DNA from: Platerodrilus igneus
Lineage: Eukaryota; Arthropoda; Insecta; Coleoptera; Lycidae
Reading direction: 5' to 3'
NCBI GenBank assembly: GCA_036346225.1
Contig: JARFIW010001185.1
Span: 124,001 to 188,000, forward strand
DNA: 64,000 nucleotides
The notes under the pieces were generated by a model, which made no database searches, was not told the origin of the DNA, and saw nothing but the letters and a program-made list of their open reading frames with translations. Shown piece after piece: positions 21,934-33,065 of this stretch. A program made the position numbers and the translations under genes. Numbering within the stretch: the first letter of the stretch is position 1; every line of letters starts with the position of its first letter.

Positions 21934-22677
21934 ATGTCGTACACTTTTACTCTAACGGGAAACACTTCAGTTTTAACAAGCAACTTTAATCCGCCTATAA
22001 ACTTGGATAATGATTCGGAGTACGTATTAGGATTAACAAATTTTGAGTCTTATAACACAATTCCAAACATAGAAAAAAGAATAAATAATAAATTTTATTA
22101 TGGATCTAACGGAGAATTCATAGAAATACCTGAAGGTGCTTATGAGATTAGAGAAATTAATAAATATTTTCAAAAAGCTTTAGGTGATAAAAGATGGCGT
22201 GGTCGTATGGAACAATCACGAAGCGCTAGAAAGACGCCAGTGTATATAGAAATTACAGCTGACAATAATACACTTAAATGTAGTATTAAATGTAGTCTAG
22301 ATGTGGATTTTACTAAAAAGGATTTAATTGGTTTTCTACTTGGTTTCAATCCGCGAAAATTGCTAGCATATGTCACGCATCAAGCAGACTACGCGATCAA
22401 CATTTGTAAAGTGAATGCAGTTTTAATCGATTGTAATATTGCAAGTGGATCCTATTTAAATAGTAAACAAGCCCATGTAGAACACGAATTTTTTCCTCAA
22501 GTACCTGCAGGTTTTAAAATTGTCGAGTGCCCACATACGATTATATATCTACCAATCAGGTCACGTATAATAAATAAAATAATAGTTAAAGTGTTAGATC
22601 AAGATGGAAATTTAGTTAATTTCAGAGGAGAACTGCTATATTTTTGCTATAAAGTTCGGAACCGGAACAAAAGTTGA
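21934..22677 (+). CDS. Polinton penton-type minor capsid protein
   Basis: The frame is intact, 247 residues, starting at the ATG 19 bp after the preceding stop. It begins MSYTFTLTGNTSVLTSNFNP, then YVLGLTNFESYNTIPNI, NNKFYY and IPEGAYEIREINKYFQ. This is the N-terminal pattern of the single-jelly-roll penton protein of Polintons and adintoviruses. The middle has LIGFLLGFNPRKLL, and the end has KIIVKVLDQDGNLVNFRGEL. In a virion it would form the fivefold vertex. The last nine or so residues (YKVRNRNKS) are read from the right palindrome arm, so the natural C-terminus has been replaced. Confidence 0.75.
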   Translation: MSYTFTLTGNTSVLTSNFNPPINLDNDSEYVLGLTNFESYNTIPNIEKRINNKFYYGSNGEFIEIPEGAYEIREINKYFQKALGDKRWRGRMEQSRSARKTPVYIEITADNNTLKCSIKCSLDVDFTKKDLIGFLLGFNPRKLLAYVTHQADYAINICKVNAVLIDCNIASGSYLNSKQAHVEHEFFPQVPAGFKIVECPHTIIYLPIRSRIINKIIVKVLDQDGNLVNFRGELLYFCYKVRNRNKS

Positions 22678-23406
22678 ACACCCTTCTTTAAGCGGATCAT
22701 GATTGTTTATATTTACTTTCAAGTGTAAAACTTCTTGGATTGCCCAACCAGAATCCTTCTCGCTAAATTCTTCTAATCGCCTGGAAATCTTGTCCAATAC
22801 GTTCTCCTTATACCAGCGCTTGAGATTGGTATTTATATCGATGTGACGATTTGCAGTAGGAAACGTTTTCAAATCTATTTCGCCAGTTGTAGGCTTAACA
22901 AAGTTAGCGGCAAATATTACATTAACTTTCAACATTGACTTTTTTAAGCAAGCAACAACCTTGCGTTTAAAACTAGCGAACGCCTTGTCTAAGAACACTA
23001 GAGGATCTCTATAACTTAAATTGGTAATAAGTCCCGTAATTATTCGATTTCCAAAACATGGTTGTACATCATACCAAATCAAATTTTTTCGAGTATAACC
23101 TCTAGAAAGCGTTGCATCAACACTTTTACCTCGATATTCTAAAGAGCGTTTCAAGTGCCTCAATCGTACAAGGTAGCTTTTAAGATGTGCCAAATTAGAT
23201 TCCAGCCTACTAGGGTTTTCTTGTCGATTGTCTTCGTATACCTTATTTCTAATAGCAAGCTTCAATATACTAATATTTGCTTTGATAATTAAAATGTGTT
23301 TCGTTATTTCATTGACTGATTTGATTAAATTCACGCATTTTACAGTTAATCTCAAAATAGCGCTACTAATCTCGGCCACGGTTTCAGAATCCATGATTCT
23401 ATACAA
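22649..23406 (-). pseudogene. Polinton PolB N-terminal domain, right (inverted) copy
   Basis: The minus-strand frame matches 19778-20532 almost residue for residue, with only isolated changes (for example Gly-Tyr for Gly-His in the LSRG region). It runs from about 23406 until it leaves the arm at 22649. It has no downstream PolB at all: after the arm it enters the penton gene antisense. It is therefore a dead duplicate. Confidence 0.75.
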
Positions 23407-24642
23407 ATCAAATACACTACTTAATATACGTATAGCTCTATTTACTATTTATACAAAAATATCATCTGACGTAAGCAAAACAACTGTAAAAAGAATTAGC
23501 ATACAACATCATTTTTCATTCAGCTAGGTTTACGACAAAAAATTTCTTGTTTGCAGTATAGTAATAAAAATGTTTCATACGACTTTTGATTTATGATGTG
23601 TGTACAGAAAATACACTATCATTACAGCGCTATTTTTTATGGTTACATATGAAATCTTTTAATAAAAAACAAAGCAAATTTGCAAAAATGTCTCAGATTA
23701 AACCGTCAATACTGTTTAATAATTTAAACGCACTCATGGTTTTTAAAAACCCAGTATTAAAAAAACATTCTGCAGTTTTATAAAATAACAGTACCTTTAA
23801 AGAATTTCTTATGCGACATAAATCGTATAAACACACAAATTACCTATATATGCATATAAATTGTGTCAGCGGTAATCTAAAACTTATTCTATATATATTA
23901 CTAGTTAAGGATCATTTGCATTGCATTATTTTAAACAAAATTAATCTAAAGAAAAATATAATAATTTACAGGCACTCATGGTTTTTTAAAAACCCAATAT
24001 TAAGAAAAACATTTTGCAGTACGTTGATAGAATTAAAGAATTTCTTATTTAGCATGATTCGCGTAAACATACACACACACTTAAATTACTATATACCTAT
24101 ATATGCATATAAAGTCAATTTTTGTTAATTTTTATGGAAAATAAATTATGCTAGCAGTAATATAAAACGAAATTAACCTAATTTAGGTTTTTTATTATGC
24201 ACCTTCATTGCAATTTCTTTTTCAGACAATGAATCTAATTCATTATTTCTGCTGAGCAGAACCTTTAAAGAATTTCTTTTTCGGCATAAATTGTGTAAAC
24301 ACACAATTACCTATATATGCATATAAATTATGTCAGCGGTAATCTAAAACGAAATTAATTTAATTTAGGCTTTTTATTATGTGCCTTCATTGCAATTTCT
24401 TTTTCAGACAATGAATCTAATTCATTATTTCTGCTGAGGTATAATTATATTCGCTTACATACTGTTTTGTTCATTAGAATAGATTACAGAGCTGAATTTT
24501 TTCAGAAAACGATGCCAATTTTTAATTTTTTCTAACAGGTCAGTTTATTATTTAATATAAATACTTCACGTAGATTTTACCAACACTATTCAATCAGATC
24601 TCTTGTATAATTATTATTTACTATTACTAGCAACTTTTAAAA

Positions 24643-25252
24643 ATGAGTAACTTATCATCAATCAAAAATTGTAATAGTACCAACGTAAAAGTTCTAGAGC
24701 AAATTATATTACATTCTGATGAAGACTTGATTAAAGAAGTTTTTGGTTCTTCTTTGCCTCAATTCGACACTGCTGCTATTTTTGATAGTGACGTAATAGA
24801 TATATCACGGTAAGTGCTTTTTCACATTTATACATGTGTTTTAAAACACTACTAATTTATAAGTTACATTAGATCAAAAAACCATTCTGGAAATTCTGAG
24901 GCTATCGTCGGATCGTTGACACACTCTGATCCTCTCAGAAACATCAGGTAGTATACAAAAGAAAAGGTGAACCTACAATAATCTTTTATGTTATGCTCAC
25001 AGATTAGGCAAAAACATGTTGGCTATGAAAAAGTTATGTACAGAATCTAATATGGCTGTTTGCTGTGAAGATGACAAATCCTACGAAAATGACACAGTAG
25101 AGTTGCTTAATGCATTTAAAAAGCGTGGAGAGAAGCTACTGCGTCGTATAGATTTGGAGCTAGAAATAATAAAGCAAAAAAGAGAAGTACTGGCTGCGAG
25201 GGAGCAGCAGATACTTCAAGACCGGGAGTTAATAAATACTTTTTCATTTTAA
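24643..25252 (+). CDS. Two-exon coiled-coil protein of the Polinton, right copy
   Basis: Exon 1 is 24643-24809 and exon 2 is 25003-25252. The intron (24810-25002) keeps the same GTAAGT donor and CACAG acceptor as the left copy. The product has 138 residues and a shorter C-terminus than the left copy because an earlier stop follows NTFSF. Exon 1 contains a short acidic stretch (LHSDEDLIKE). Exon 2 has the same charged helix with EVLAAREQ. Both copies could be transcribed, but expression is unknown. Confidence 0.6.
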
Positions 25253-25502
25253 ATAGTTACATCAAAATATTCAACAATTTGTAAAATAAAAAACTATTTT
25301 ATAAAAGTTTCTCTTTTGAAACACGACTTTCTCTAAACAAGGTAGTAAACTCAAAGTAAAACGCACATAAATCAGAACCCACTTTAATTAAATACATCAT
25401 TCTTTATACAATCCGACTTAGATGTGTTATAATAATTTAAACAGCAAAGAACAAGATGTATATTATTATAATAATAAACTAATTTCTTAGATTAGTGACA
25501 TA

Positions 25503-25799
25503 TTATTCTGAAAATTCTATGTTGACAGTTAGACCGATCGATCCCTTACTAGTTATGTATACGTGTTTGTTCGAGCCAATACTTTCAATTAATTGTTTCA
25601 CTCCATGTGCTTGAAGGTATTCAAAATATCTCAATGGCAATATACTCTTGAATTCTTCTGTTTCCACTAATACTCTTTCTCCATATTTTGTCTTGATTGT
25701 TTCCACTTTTAAAACTTCAAACCTCTTATTCACTACAAGATCTTTTGAATTTACATAAGGTTTGCGATATGTGGTTTTATTAAGAGTATTAAAATCCAT
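25503..25799 (-). CDS. Small Polinton-associated protein, possible OB-fold, right copy
   Basis: The inverted counterpart of 17386-17682 also has 98 residues and is intact. Only a few residues change (VVNKRF for VVNNRF, QLIES for QLNES, GSNKH for GSNRH). The preservation of both frames despite base differences fits either recent duplication or constraint. Confidence 0.55.
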   Translation of the reverse strand: MDFNTLNKTTYRKPYVNSKDLVVNKRFEVLKVETIKTKYGERVLVETEEFKSILPLRYFEYLQAHGVKQLIESIGSNKHVYITSKGSIGLTVNIEFSE

Positions 25800-26283
25800 A
25801 TTGCTTTTCTTTGACTAATTAAATTAATATTAGGAGCAATCTCCTTATATAGCAGATTACCACCATCTGCGTACTTTGCCAACCCACTTTTCAACCTATC
25901 ACAAGAGTGAACTCATTTTGAATTGAAACCGGCCCATGTGTATTTGCAGCCTCTAAACATAAATCAGAATCCACTTTAATTAAAACACAATTGACTTGAA
26001 TGCGATATTTTGCATCTGTCATACTGTCTCGCTAGAAAACCAAATTCAAAACATCTACACACATTTTCTTTGCACTTACATTTTCAACATACGTGTGTTT
26101 TGAAATATGTTCAATTGAAAGTAATATAAAGCCGATCCTAATTCAAAACGTGCCCACAAGTATTTTACATTGAAAGTATATAAGAATTCATGTTTTCACA
26201 ACTATTTTACATTGAAATGTTTTCACAACTATTTTACATTGAAATTATATAAGGGCGATCCTAATTCAAAACGGTGCACGTGT

Positions 26284-27359
26284 ATTTTACATATGGAAAA
26301 TACGTCTGAACACTTTTTGAATTAGGACCGGCCCTACCCCACTACTTACAATAGTGGGGACATCTGATAAAATGCACGTTTTGAGAGATCGTTACCTTGA
26401 TATTCTAAAAAGTGAGACCTTTCTGGTGATATACCGGGATATCGCATACGCCAGTGGAAAAGGTATGTGTAAGCCTTATTTTAGTATAATTGTAGATAGA
26501 CACAACAACCTTCACCAGTGTAAAGCTAAGACATTTGTCATATCTCAGTATTACAATTAAATATTTTCTTTGATGGTAATATAATTGTTAACAAAGTACA
26601 GAATCATCTTCGATAATATCTCACTTATACAGCGGTTTTGCAGGGTAACTTTGATACTTCAAACACTAGGGTCGCCAGAACAGGATATGAACTAAGGCAA
26701 TGATTTTATTTGGAATATAGATGAGATAATAATTAATGGCTTATCTTAGTCAAATAAATTTTAGAAGCAAAACTGGAACGTAACAATTTTATAAAACATC
26801 ATATTCTTAAGACTCATTCAAAATTATTGATATCACAGAGAAAATGCAAAGAAGAGTTGTTATATTGGACCTGAAATGTTGTTACGAAAAATCACCATCT
26901 TTGTCAGTAAATAAAAAAAGAGATCTGCTAAGTTTATTAAACGAGGGATTAATTCCAATCAAAAACATAGATTTTTATAAAAAGCAATGTGAAAGCTAAG
27001 TAACTTTCACAAGTTCATAAAATACTACTAGACTTTGTATAACTTTTTTTTGTTTTATTACAAGCTATTTGTGTTGTGTATCCTGGGATATATGCACTAT
27101 ACTTAATTATTAGTTCAGTGAAATACTGGGATATATTTTTAGTTTAAAAAAAATGTGTTACTTATGTTTTCTCTAAGTTTGAATAAAATAGTGTTTAAAG
27201 TACAATAGCATTTCTTTTACTTAAAACAAAAAACTTTAAGAAGAACTATAAAAAACCTTCCAAACTTAAAAGCTCATTATTTCAATAGCATGGATTTTCA
27301 GATGTCTCACTATTGTACTCAGGCGAAGATAGAGTTATTGGTTCAGTTAGTTACTTTCT
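26284..27359. other. Unassigned DNA after the palindrome
   Basis: CCCCACTACTTACAATAGTGGGG (26337-26359) is a small perfect hairpin just past the arm and may mark an element end. Short frames at 26354-26560 and 26844-26999 have no recognisable product, although the second (KKRDLLSLLNEGLIPIKN) is reminiscent of transposon-encoded domains. Confidence 0.35.
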
Positions 27360-27675
27360 ACACGCACTTTGGATTTTAAACAGCAGACCGAAGAAGAACT
27401 GCAGAATTTTATAAGCAACGAAGAGCGTACTTATTAAAGTTTCATTGGTCCCTTTAATGGCGATAAGGATAATGATGAAGCACGATTTGATCCATTAAAA
27501 TGGTGAGGTGCTAATAAAAGGAAGTACCAACTTCTAAGCAAAATTGCCAAAAAAATTCTAGGAATTCAAGCTTCATCTGCTGAGTCAGAGAGACATTTCT
27601 CTGGTGCTGGAAAAATAACACGCAAATATAGGGCACGACTCAAGGCCGATGCCGTAGAAAGTCAACTTATTGTTT
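27360..27675 (+). pseudogene. hAT transposase C-terminal dimerisation region, remnant
   Basis: The reading LLSKIAKKILGIQASSAESE followed by RHFSGAGKITRKYRARL and a short tail is the classic hAT dimerisation pattern (SS..SER.FS.AG). Upstream pieces (EELQNFISNEERTY) are interrupted by stops. No catalytic domain or inverted repeats are identified. Confidence 0.75.
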
Positions 27676-27896
27676 AAGAATCTTTAAAAAACGGAATTTT
27701 AAAAATATAGCCTAGTCATCATAAATTCATAAGTGATGTAACCTTCTTTTATTACGTAGCTTTATAAAATAATTTGTATTTATATATTATAATTCTTTCT
27801 TATTTTTAGTGCTTTTGTTTACATTTTATGTGATTATTTAAAATAAATAAAATATTTTGTTGATGACAATATTCAATAAGCGTAGACGTAAATTAT

Positions 27897-28027
27897 CTTG
27901 GACCCTGGGTCACCGGGTCAATTTGGGACACCGGGTCAATATGGGTCGCCGGGTCGATTTGGGTAGGTGGGTCAATGGGTCGTAAGCCACATACCTGTTT
28001 GGGTCACTGTGTCATGGGTCACTTTTT
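27897..28027 (+). repeat. GGGTC-rich degenerate tandem repeat
   Basis: GGGTC or GGGAC recurs every 10-20 bases (GGTCACCGGGTCAATTTGGG and variants), about ten times. Period and composition differ from all surrounding DNA. It also resembles interspersed insect hexamer-like repeats, but no telomeric motif is present. Confidence 0.75.
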
Positions 28028-28693
28028 CGGTGAATGTCTGATACATAGTGGTGAGTCATGTGCCAGCGTATGCGGACTCGACTATACACGCATTAGCATT
28101 AAGAATTTGACTGCCTGAATTACTATTTATGATATCATGTCCTTGATTCAATGGATCGAGTATGACACGATGTTTGTAGGTCCTGTTGTAGAATGCAGAA
28201 TCTTGACTTTCAATGTTTATTTGAAATTATTGCGCACAAGATGTCATAATTCTACTCTAGCTTGATAACAAACACGCGTTTTTAAATGTAAATGTTTGTA
28301 AATAGTTAGTCTGACGTACGGTTACATGTTATTATCAAGTTTTTTCTATATGTATATACAGAATTCCTGTTCAACGACTAACTATTACACCATCGATAAT
28401 GGCCTGATTTATAGCCGAAGCTTCTAGACTATCTAAAATGGTGGTATTTCGATAGAAACCTAAATAGATCAATAAAAAAATAATCTTTAGACTGTGGACC
28501 CAAATTTCCAAAAATCGAAAATAAAATTAAAGATATAAATATCTACAAAAGTCTTTAAATTCTGAATCTTAGGGTTTAATAAAAGTACAACACTTTTTAG
28601 TATTACACACGTTTAATTACATCACAATATATTCTCTTCTAAATTTTTTTAGTTGCTCTTCTACTCAAAAACAAGTAAAAAACTGGGTCTATT
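28028..28693. other. AT-rich DNA without a supported gene
   Basis: Nothing recognised. It ends at the 3' side of TIL gene A, whose polyadenylation signal could be AATAAA-like words on the minus strand in 28560-28690. Confidence 0.4.
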
Positions 28694-28969
28694 TTAACAA
28701 TTTTTCTGGAATACACAATCATTTCCTTTTTTATAATAACCATGTTTACAAACACAACTAGCTGGTAAACAATCATCCGTGCACAGTTTATCTGAAGGTG
28801 TGCAAGATGGTGGGCATCTAGGTGTACAAGTGGTCCACTCCTTCCTTGGTGGACAATCTTAAAAACAAAAGATTATTATAAACTATTATATTGTACTGTA
28901 TTTACCGCTATACGCATTGGTTATGCTGAAAAACAACACAACAAAACAGCAAAATAACAAGAAACGCAT
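28694..28969 (-). CDS. TIL-domain cysteine-rich secreted peptide A (putative protease inhibitor)
   Basis: Exon 1 (28906-28969) encodes a signal peptide (MRFLLFCCFVVLFFSITNA) and exon 2 (28694-28857) the mature peptide. The 48 bp intron has GTAAAT and TTTAAG ends and splits the codon before the first cysteine, as in gene B. The product is 75 residues. The mature part has ten cysteines spaced as in TIL (Ascaris-type trypsin inhibitor-like) domains, with KEWTTCTPRCPPSC and LPASCVCKHGYYKKG. TIL peptides usually block serine proteases outside cells, for example in hemolymph or venom. The residues between Cys5 and Cys6, where P1 normally lies, are Thr-Asp-Asp, so trypsin inhibition is doubtful. Confidence 0.85.
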
Positions 28970-29502
28970 TGTAATCTGTTTTCTGGATCTTACCGGGTCA
29001 CACGCAAATATGTTTGTTCAAATCTGGCACAAAGCCAGTTGTATTTATATAGTTTCTGATAACACTGTCGCTGTACGATTTTCCGTTTCGTAATTTCGTA
29101 ATCCTCAACTGTAATTAAACTAATTAAATTTAATTTAATGCTGTAATAGGTCCCCAGACCTTGAACTGCATTCGTCAGCCTTCAAATACCACAATCGAAA
29201 ATAAGTTTTGAAATAATTACTTTATCACATTCATTTTGTCGTGAAGTCTTACATCAATTTGTAAATTACTTGCTACATTGTTGCAGTTGCTAATGGGAAA
29301 TTGTTATAAACAAATATTTCGCAATTAATTTTGCAAATTAGATACAGCATTATTTAAAATGTGTGGTATTTTGAATTACTTTAATAAATAAATTTTTAAT
29401 ATGTATCTAAACAAGTGTTAACGATTAATTAGACTTAAAATAAAAACACGTTATTTATTGACTTTCTACGATATTTTTGAATCAAAAGCCACCATTTAAG
29501 TG
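28970..29502. other. Upstream region of TIL gene A, then AT-rich DNA
   Basis: A TATATAA-like word near 29042-29050 on the minus side lies about 75 bp upstream of the start codon and may be the TATA box. The rest shows nothing recognisable. Confidence 0.35.
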
Positions 29503-29834
29503 TGTTGACTACATAAAAAGATGCTCAGGAGAGTTCAGTTAGAGCGGTGAAGATTCTTGGAAGCAGAACACATTACTACACTCGAAAAATAATATAAAGC
29601 GGTGAGGTAGTCCTATACGGGGACTGACCTCCAAAACAGAAACTTATTGTCCAAGCGGTGACAATAGACTGGTTTAAGCTGCGCAGTCAACAAAACATAT
29701 GGCAAACAAGATAGAACATTGAAAGTGAAACGCGACCGGGTTTATCAAATTAAAATAAAAGAGCAGAGATCACCATTAACAAATAAACTTAAATTTTATA
29801 GTAATAATATAAAAAAACTAAATGAATATATACA
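29503..29834 (-). repeat. 3' LTR of the BEL/Pao element
   Basis: The boundary on minus begins TGTATATATTC directly after the BEL internal end and closes ..GTCAACA. Diagnostic words AGCGGTGAAGATT, AATATAAAGCGGTGAGGTAG and CATATGGCAAACAAGATAG recur in 43953-44348 and 47339-47734. This copy lacks about 65 bp present in the others. Confidence 0.75.
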
Positions 29835-31485
29835 GGGTTGGGCGGTGCATACAGCCCACCAAAATGGAAGAATTTAAATTTTTATCTAGAAGGAGGTGGC
29901 AGGGTTTAACCACACGACGCCTAAACTCACCACGCCATGTTCTAACGGTGGCAACGCGGACAATCCCGTCGGCGCCAGGATGCACGTAGATAATACGCCC
30001 AAGTGAACACTGAAGAGGAGGAAGAGAATCGGCTTTAATTAGAACTAAGTCTCCCTGTTGAATATTATTTTTGGTTACATGCCATTTGGATTTTACTTGA
30101 AGGGTATGCAAGTATTTCCGGGACCAACGCGCCTAAAATTCTTGGTAGATACGCTGCAATAATTGCCAACGAGACAAACGATTTAAAAGCAGTGCCGTCA
30201 GTGCGGGACCAAGCGGAGCGGAAAAGCGGAAAGGGTCAAAATATGACCCGGCGTTAAACAGCTAAGGTCGTTAGGATCATTACTAACTAGGGTCAGAGGG
30301 CGCGAATTTAGGACGGTTTCAATTTGGATGAAAACGGCTGACAATTCCTCAAAGGTTAGAACCTGTCCTCCTACAACACGAAGTAGCAAGATCTTGACGG
30401 ATTTGGCGCCAGCTTCCCAAAGACCCCCAAAATGGGGCTTGGAAGGTGGGTTAAAATGCCAAGTGGTTAGTTCTTGGAAAGCTGCAGCTTTAGCAAAAGA
30501 AACCAATTGGCGAGGGGCACTGATAAAGTTTGTACCACAGTCGCTGTACAAATGTTCACACCGACCACGACGAGCAAGAAACCCACGAAACACGGCAAGA
30601 AAAGCGTCAGCGCTTAAATCGGAAACCAGTTCCAGGCGAAGAGCATTGATACACACACAAATAAAAATGTAGAGGTAGGCTTTTAAAGTTTTAGCGCCGC
30701 GTATTCGGCTCGTGGGTATTGTAAACGAACCACAAAAGTCCACGCCGGTATGCAAAAATGGTTTAACTTGAGTTATTCTCTCAGATGGAAAATTTCCCAT
30801 GGGGGGGCTAAAAAGACTTGGGATGTGTTTTCCAACAAGGAATACAAGAGCAAAGTACCCGACGAATATATCTTCTCGCAAAACTATCCAAAATCTTTGG
30901 CTTATAAAGAATTGTGTTGTTTGAATATATGCGTGATAATATTTGTGATGAATGTTCTGAATATACAGATCCGTGAAACGCCTCTTACTGGGCAATAAAG
31001 CGAGGAATCGTTTATCGTAAGAAATTGGGGCGTAACTTAACCGGCCCTTTACACGAAACACGTCATATAAAAGAAAGAGGGATAATTTTTGGAATTTTTT
31101 AGCAAGTGGGGTTTCAGATTGAAGGGCACTGATCTCAACCGTAATAGATGCTTGCTGGGTATGTTTAACAAGGCATTGTAAAGTGAGCTCGAACTCATGA
31201 GCAGATACAGATCCAGTGCGCTTAGTTAAAGGATGCCTGACATTATTAATAAAGCGAAAGATATAAGCGGTTATACAAACGACAGAAAGAAAGGAAGACT
31301 GATTTTTAAATAGGACATCCAATACATTACAGGACAAAGTAGTAGTAAGTGAAACGGGCCGTTTTTCACTTAGTACCTGTTGCGGTTCCAGAGAACAAAA
31401 CGTGGAACATAATTTATTTCTTGAAAATGTACTAAAATGGCCCATCATAACAAACATTCAAGCAATTCGGCGGGCAACAAACCAC
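29835..31485 (-). pseudogene. BEL/Pao integrase region
   Basis: Minus-strand 30198-31457 (419 residues) covers the integrase zinc region, where KYYHAYIQTTQFFISQRFW stands in for the usual His-His part. The core follows: GVDFCGSF, LYSDCGTNFISA and the third acid in HFGGLWEAGAKSVK. The C-terminal domain typical of BEL is at 29838-30111 (GDLVLIKADSLPP, GIVRVATVRTWRGEF). A stop separates the two. The core acids D, D, E are all present. The integrase would insert cDNA into host DNA. Upstream pol is interrupted by a SINE at 31486. Confidence 0.85.
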
Positions 31486-31733
31486 AGGCGGCTCCGTGGC
31501 GTAGTTAGTATGCGTGTGACTACTACGCCCAAGGTCCCGGCGAGCATTTTTACAAAAATACGCCCTCGTTCAAATGAGAGGTAAAATGGAGGTCCCGTGT
31601 GTGTGTGTTGTTACAAACGTTAAAGATCCCTACCTTCAGCAAGAGTTCGGCAAAATTTAAAGTTTTTAGGTAAAGAACTCGTTTCCTGGACAATGTAGTA
31701 CCTTCGAGTGGAGCATTAAAGAATCACATGTAT
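31486..31733 (+). mobile_element. SINE family A inserted in BEL pol
   Basis: The element is 248 bp, from GGCGGCTCCGTGGCGTAGTT to CACATGTA. Box B and part of the neighbouring region are deleted (AAGGTCCCGGCGAGCATT). Flanks GGGCAACAAACCAC (31472-31485) and GGGTAACAGACCAC (31734-31747) are a 14 bp target duplication with two changes. On the minus strand both copies encode GLLP of the BEL pol, showing that the insertion split that codon run. Confidence 0.9.
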
Positions 31734-33065
31734 GGGTAACAGACCACGTGACTCAACGTCAGCGGGATTATCGTTAGAAGGCGCGTGAAGCCACATAGCG
31801 TCAAAAGTTTTATCTTGGATATAGGATACTCTGTTTACCATCGTTGGGGTAGAGCGGAAATCTATGAATGTACAATCATCGAATCGGACCAACAGCATAT
31901 TTTATTAAAGGTGAGATGGAAAAAAAAACACATTCAGAAAAAAATCTAGTAATTTAACAGATAAGGCAACGGCTAGCAATTTCAACCTTGGCAGGGAAAA
32001 GGGTCGCAATGGAGCTGTTTTAGATTTCGCACATACCAAACGAACTATAGGTTCTTTAGAACCTTTAGGAAAACGAAAATAAACGACAGCGCAGTAGCCA
32101 CTTTCCGAAGCGTCCCCAAAACAATGTACCTCACATAAATTGTAATGAAAAGAGACTACAAGGCGCGGTAAAAAAAATTTTGCAAGAAAAGGCAGGCTCT
32201 CAACATATCCTTCTCACCAATGACAAAACTTCGATGGTGGACGGGCATCCTAATTTAGTTTGAGAGTCCAAAGACGTTGGAGGAAATGCTTTATTGAAAA
32301 GGAAAGAGGGGACAGAATTCTTAACGGGTTAAAAATGCGGGCTAAATTAGAAAGAATATTACGTTTTGTACAAGGAGTATGTATAAGGTTGACCACAAAA
32401 AGGAAATTATCTGAAGAGGGGTTTTACTGGAGACCCAAAACTTTCACGGTAGGATCAGAAGGATTATTAAAGCAATGCGGTTATAAACACCGATGAGGGG
32501 CGAGAATGTAGACAAGCAAATTGGGATAATTACTAGACCACTTGTGCAGGTCGAAGCCACATCGTTTTAAAAGGGCTACAAGCTGCTCTGTTAAATCCAA
32601 GGCGGATTGAAAAGTATCTCGACCTGTCATTACGTCATCAATATATTTGTGATGAAGAAGAGCGAAAGCATCTGGAGGAAAGGGTTCACCTTCATCATCT
32701 GCAAGTTGCATAAGGGTACGTATGGCAAGAAATAGAGCGCAGTTGACCCCATAAGTAACGGTATTAAAATGAAAATCTTGGATAGGATTATCAGAAGAGA
32801 AACGCCACAAAATCCGTTGATAATCACGCTGATCGGGTGCAATAAGAATTTGCCGATACAGTTGACGAATATCTGCAGTGATGACGTAACGATACAGACA
32901 AAATTGTAATAACAGTGTAGTGAGGTCTTTTTGCAATTTGGGACCAATTAATAAATGATCATTTAGTAAACCTCAGCAAAAACATTGAGCGGAGGCATTA
33001 ACAACCACGCGAAACTTAGTGCTAACACTGTAAGGTTTTATAACACAATGATAAGGTATATAACA
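31734..33065 (-). pseudogene. BEL/Pao reverse transcriptase and RNase H region
   Basis: RT starts near 33060 with YHCVIKPYSVSTKFRVVVNA. It continues YVITADIRQLYRQILIAPDQ and reaches the catalytic HHKYIDDVMTG at about 32630-32650. The BEL consensus is YVDD; here Ile replaces Val. A degenerate stretch follows (32480-31900), then the RNase H end WLHAPSNDNPADVESRGLLP next to the SINE. Stops and frame changes rule out an active polyprotein. Confidence 0.8.

Larger units (their letters stand above)
22649..26283 (-). repeat. Right arm of the palindrome, inverted copy
   Basis: This is the inverted counterpart of 16908-20532. It begins in the last codons of the penton gene and ends at CGGTGCACGTGT (26283). 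It has small extra repeats near 26190-26260 (ACAACTATTTTACATTGAAA repeated) that the left arm lacks. Beyond 26284 the match to the left side stops. Confidence 0.9.

Noticed and set aside
22170..22376. 68-codon minus frame
   Set aside because: Antisense shadow of the penton gene.
23228..24128. Plus-strand frames of 65-105 codons in the right arm
   Set aside because: Antisense to PolB or in AT-rich repeats; they recur on the opposite strand of the left arm only because of the palindrome.
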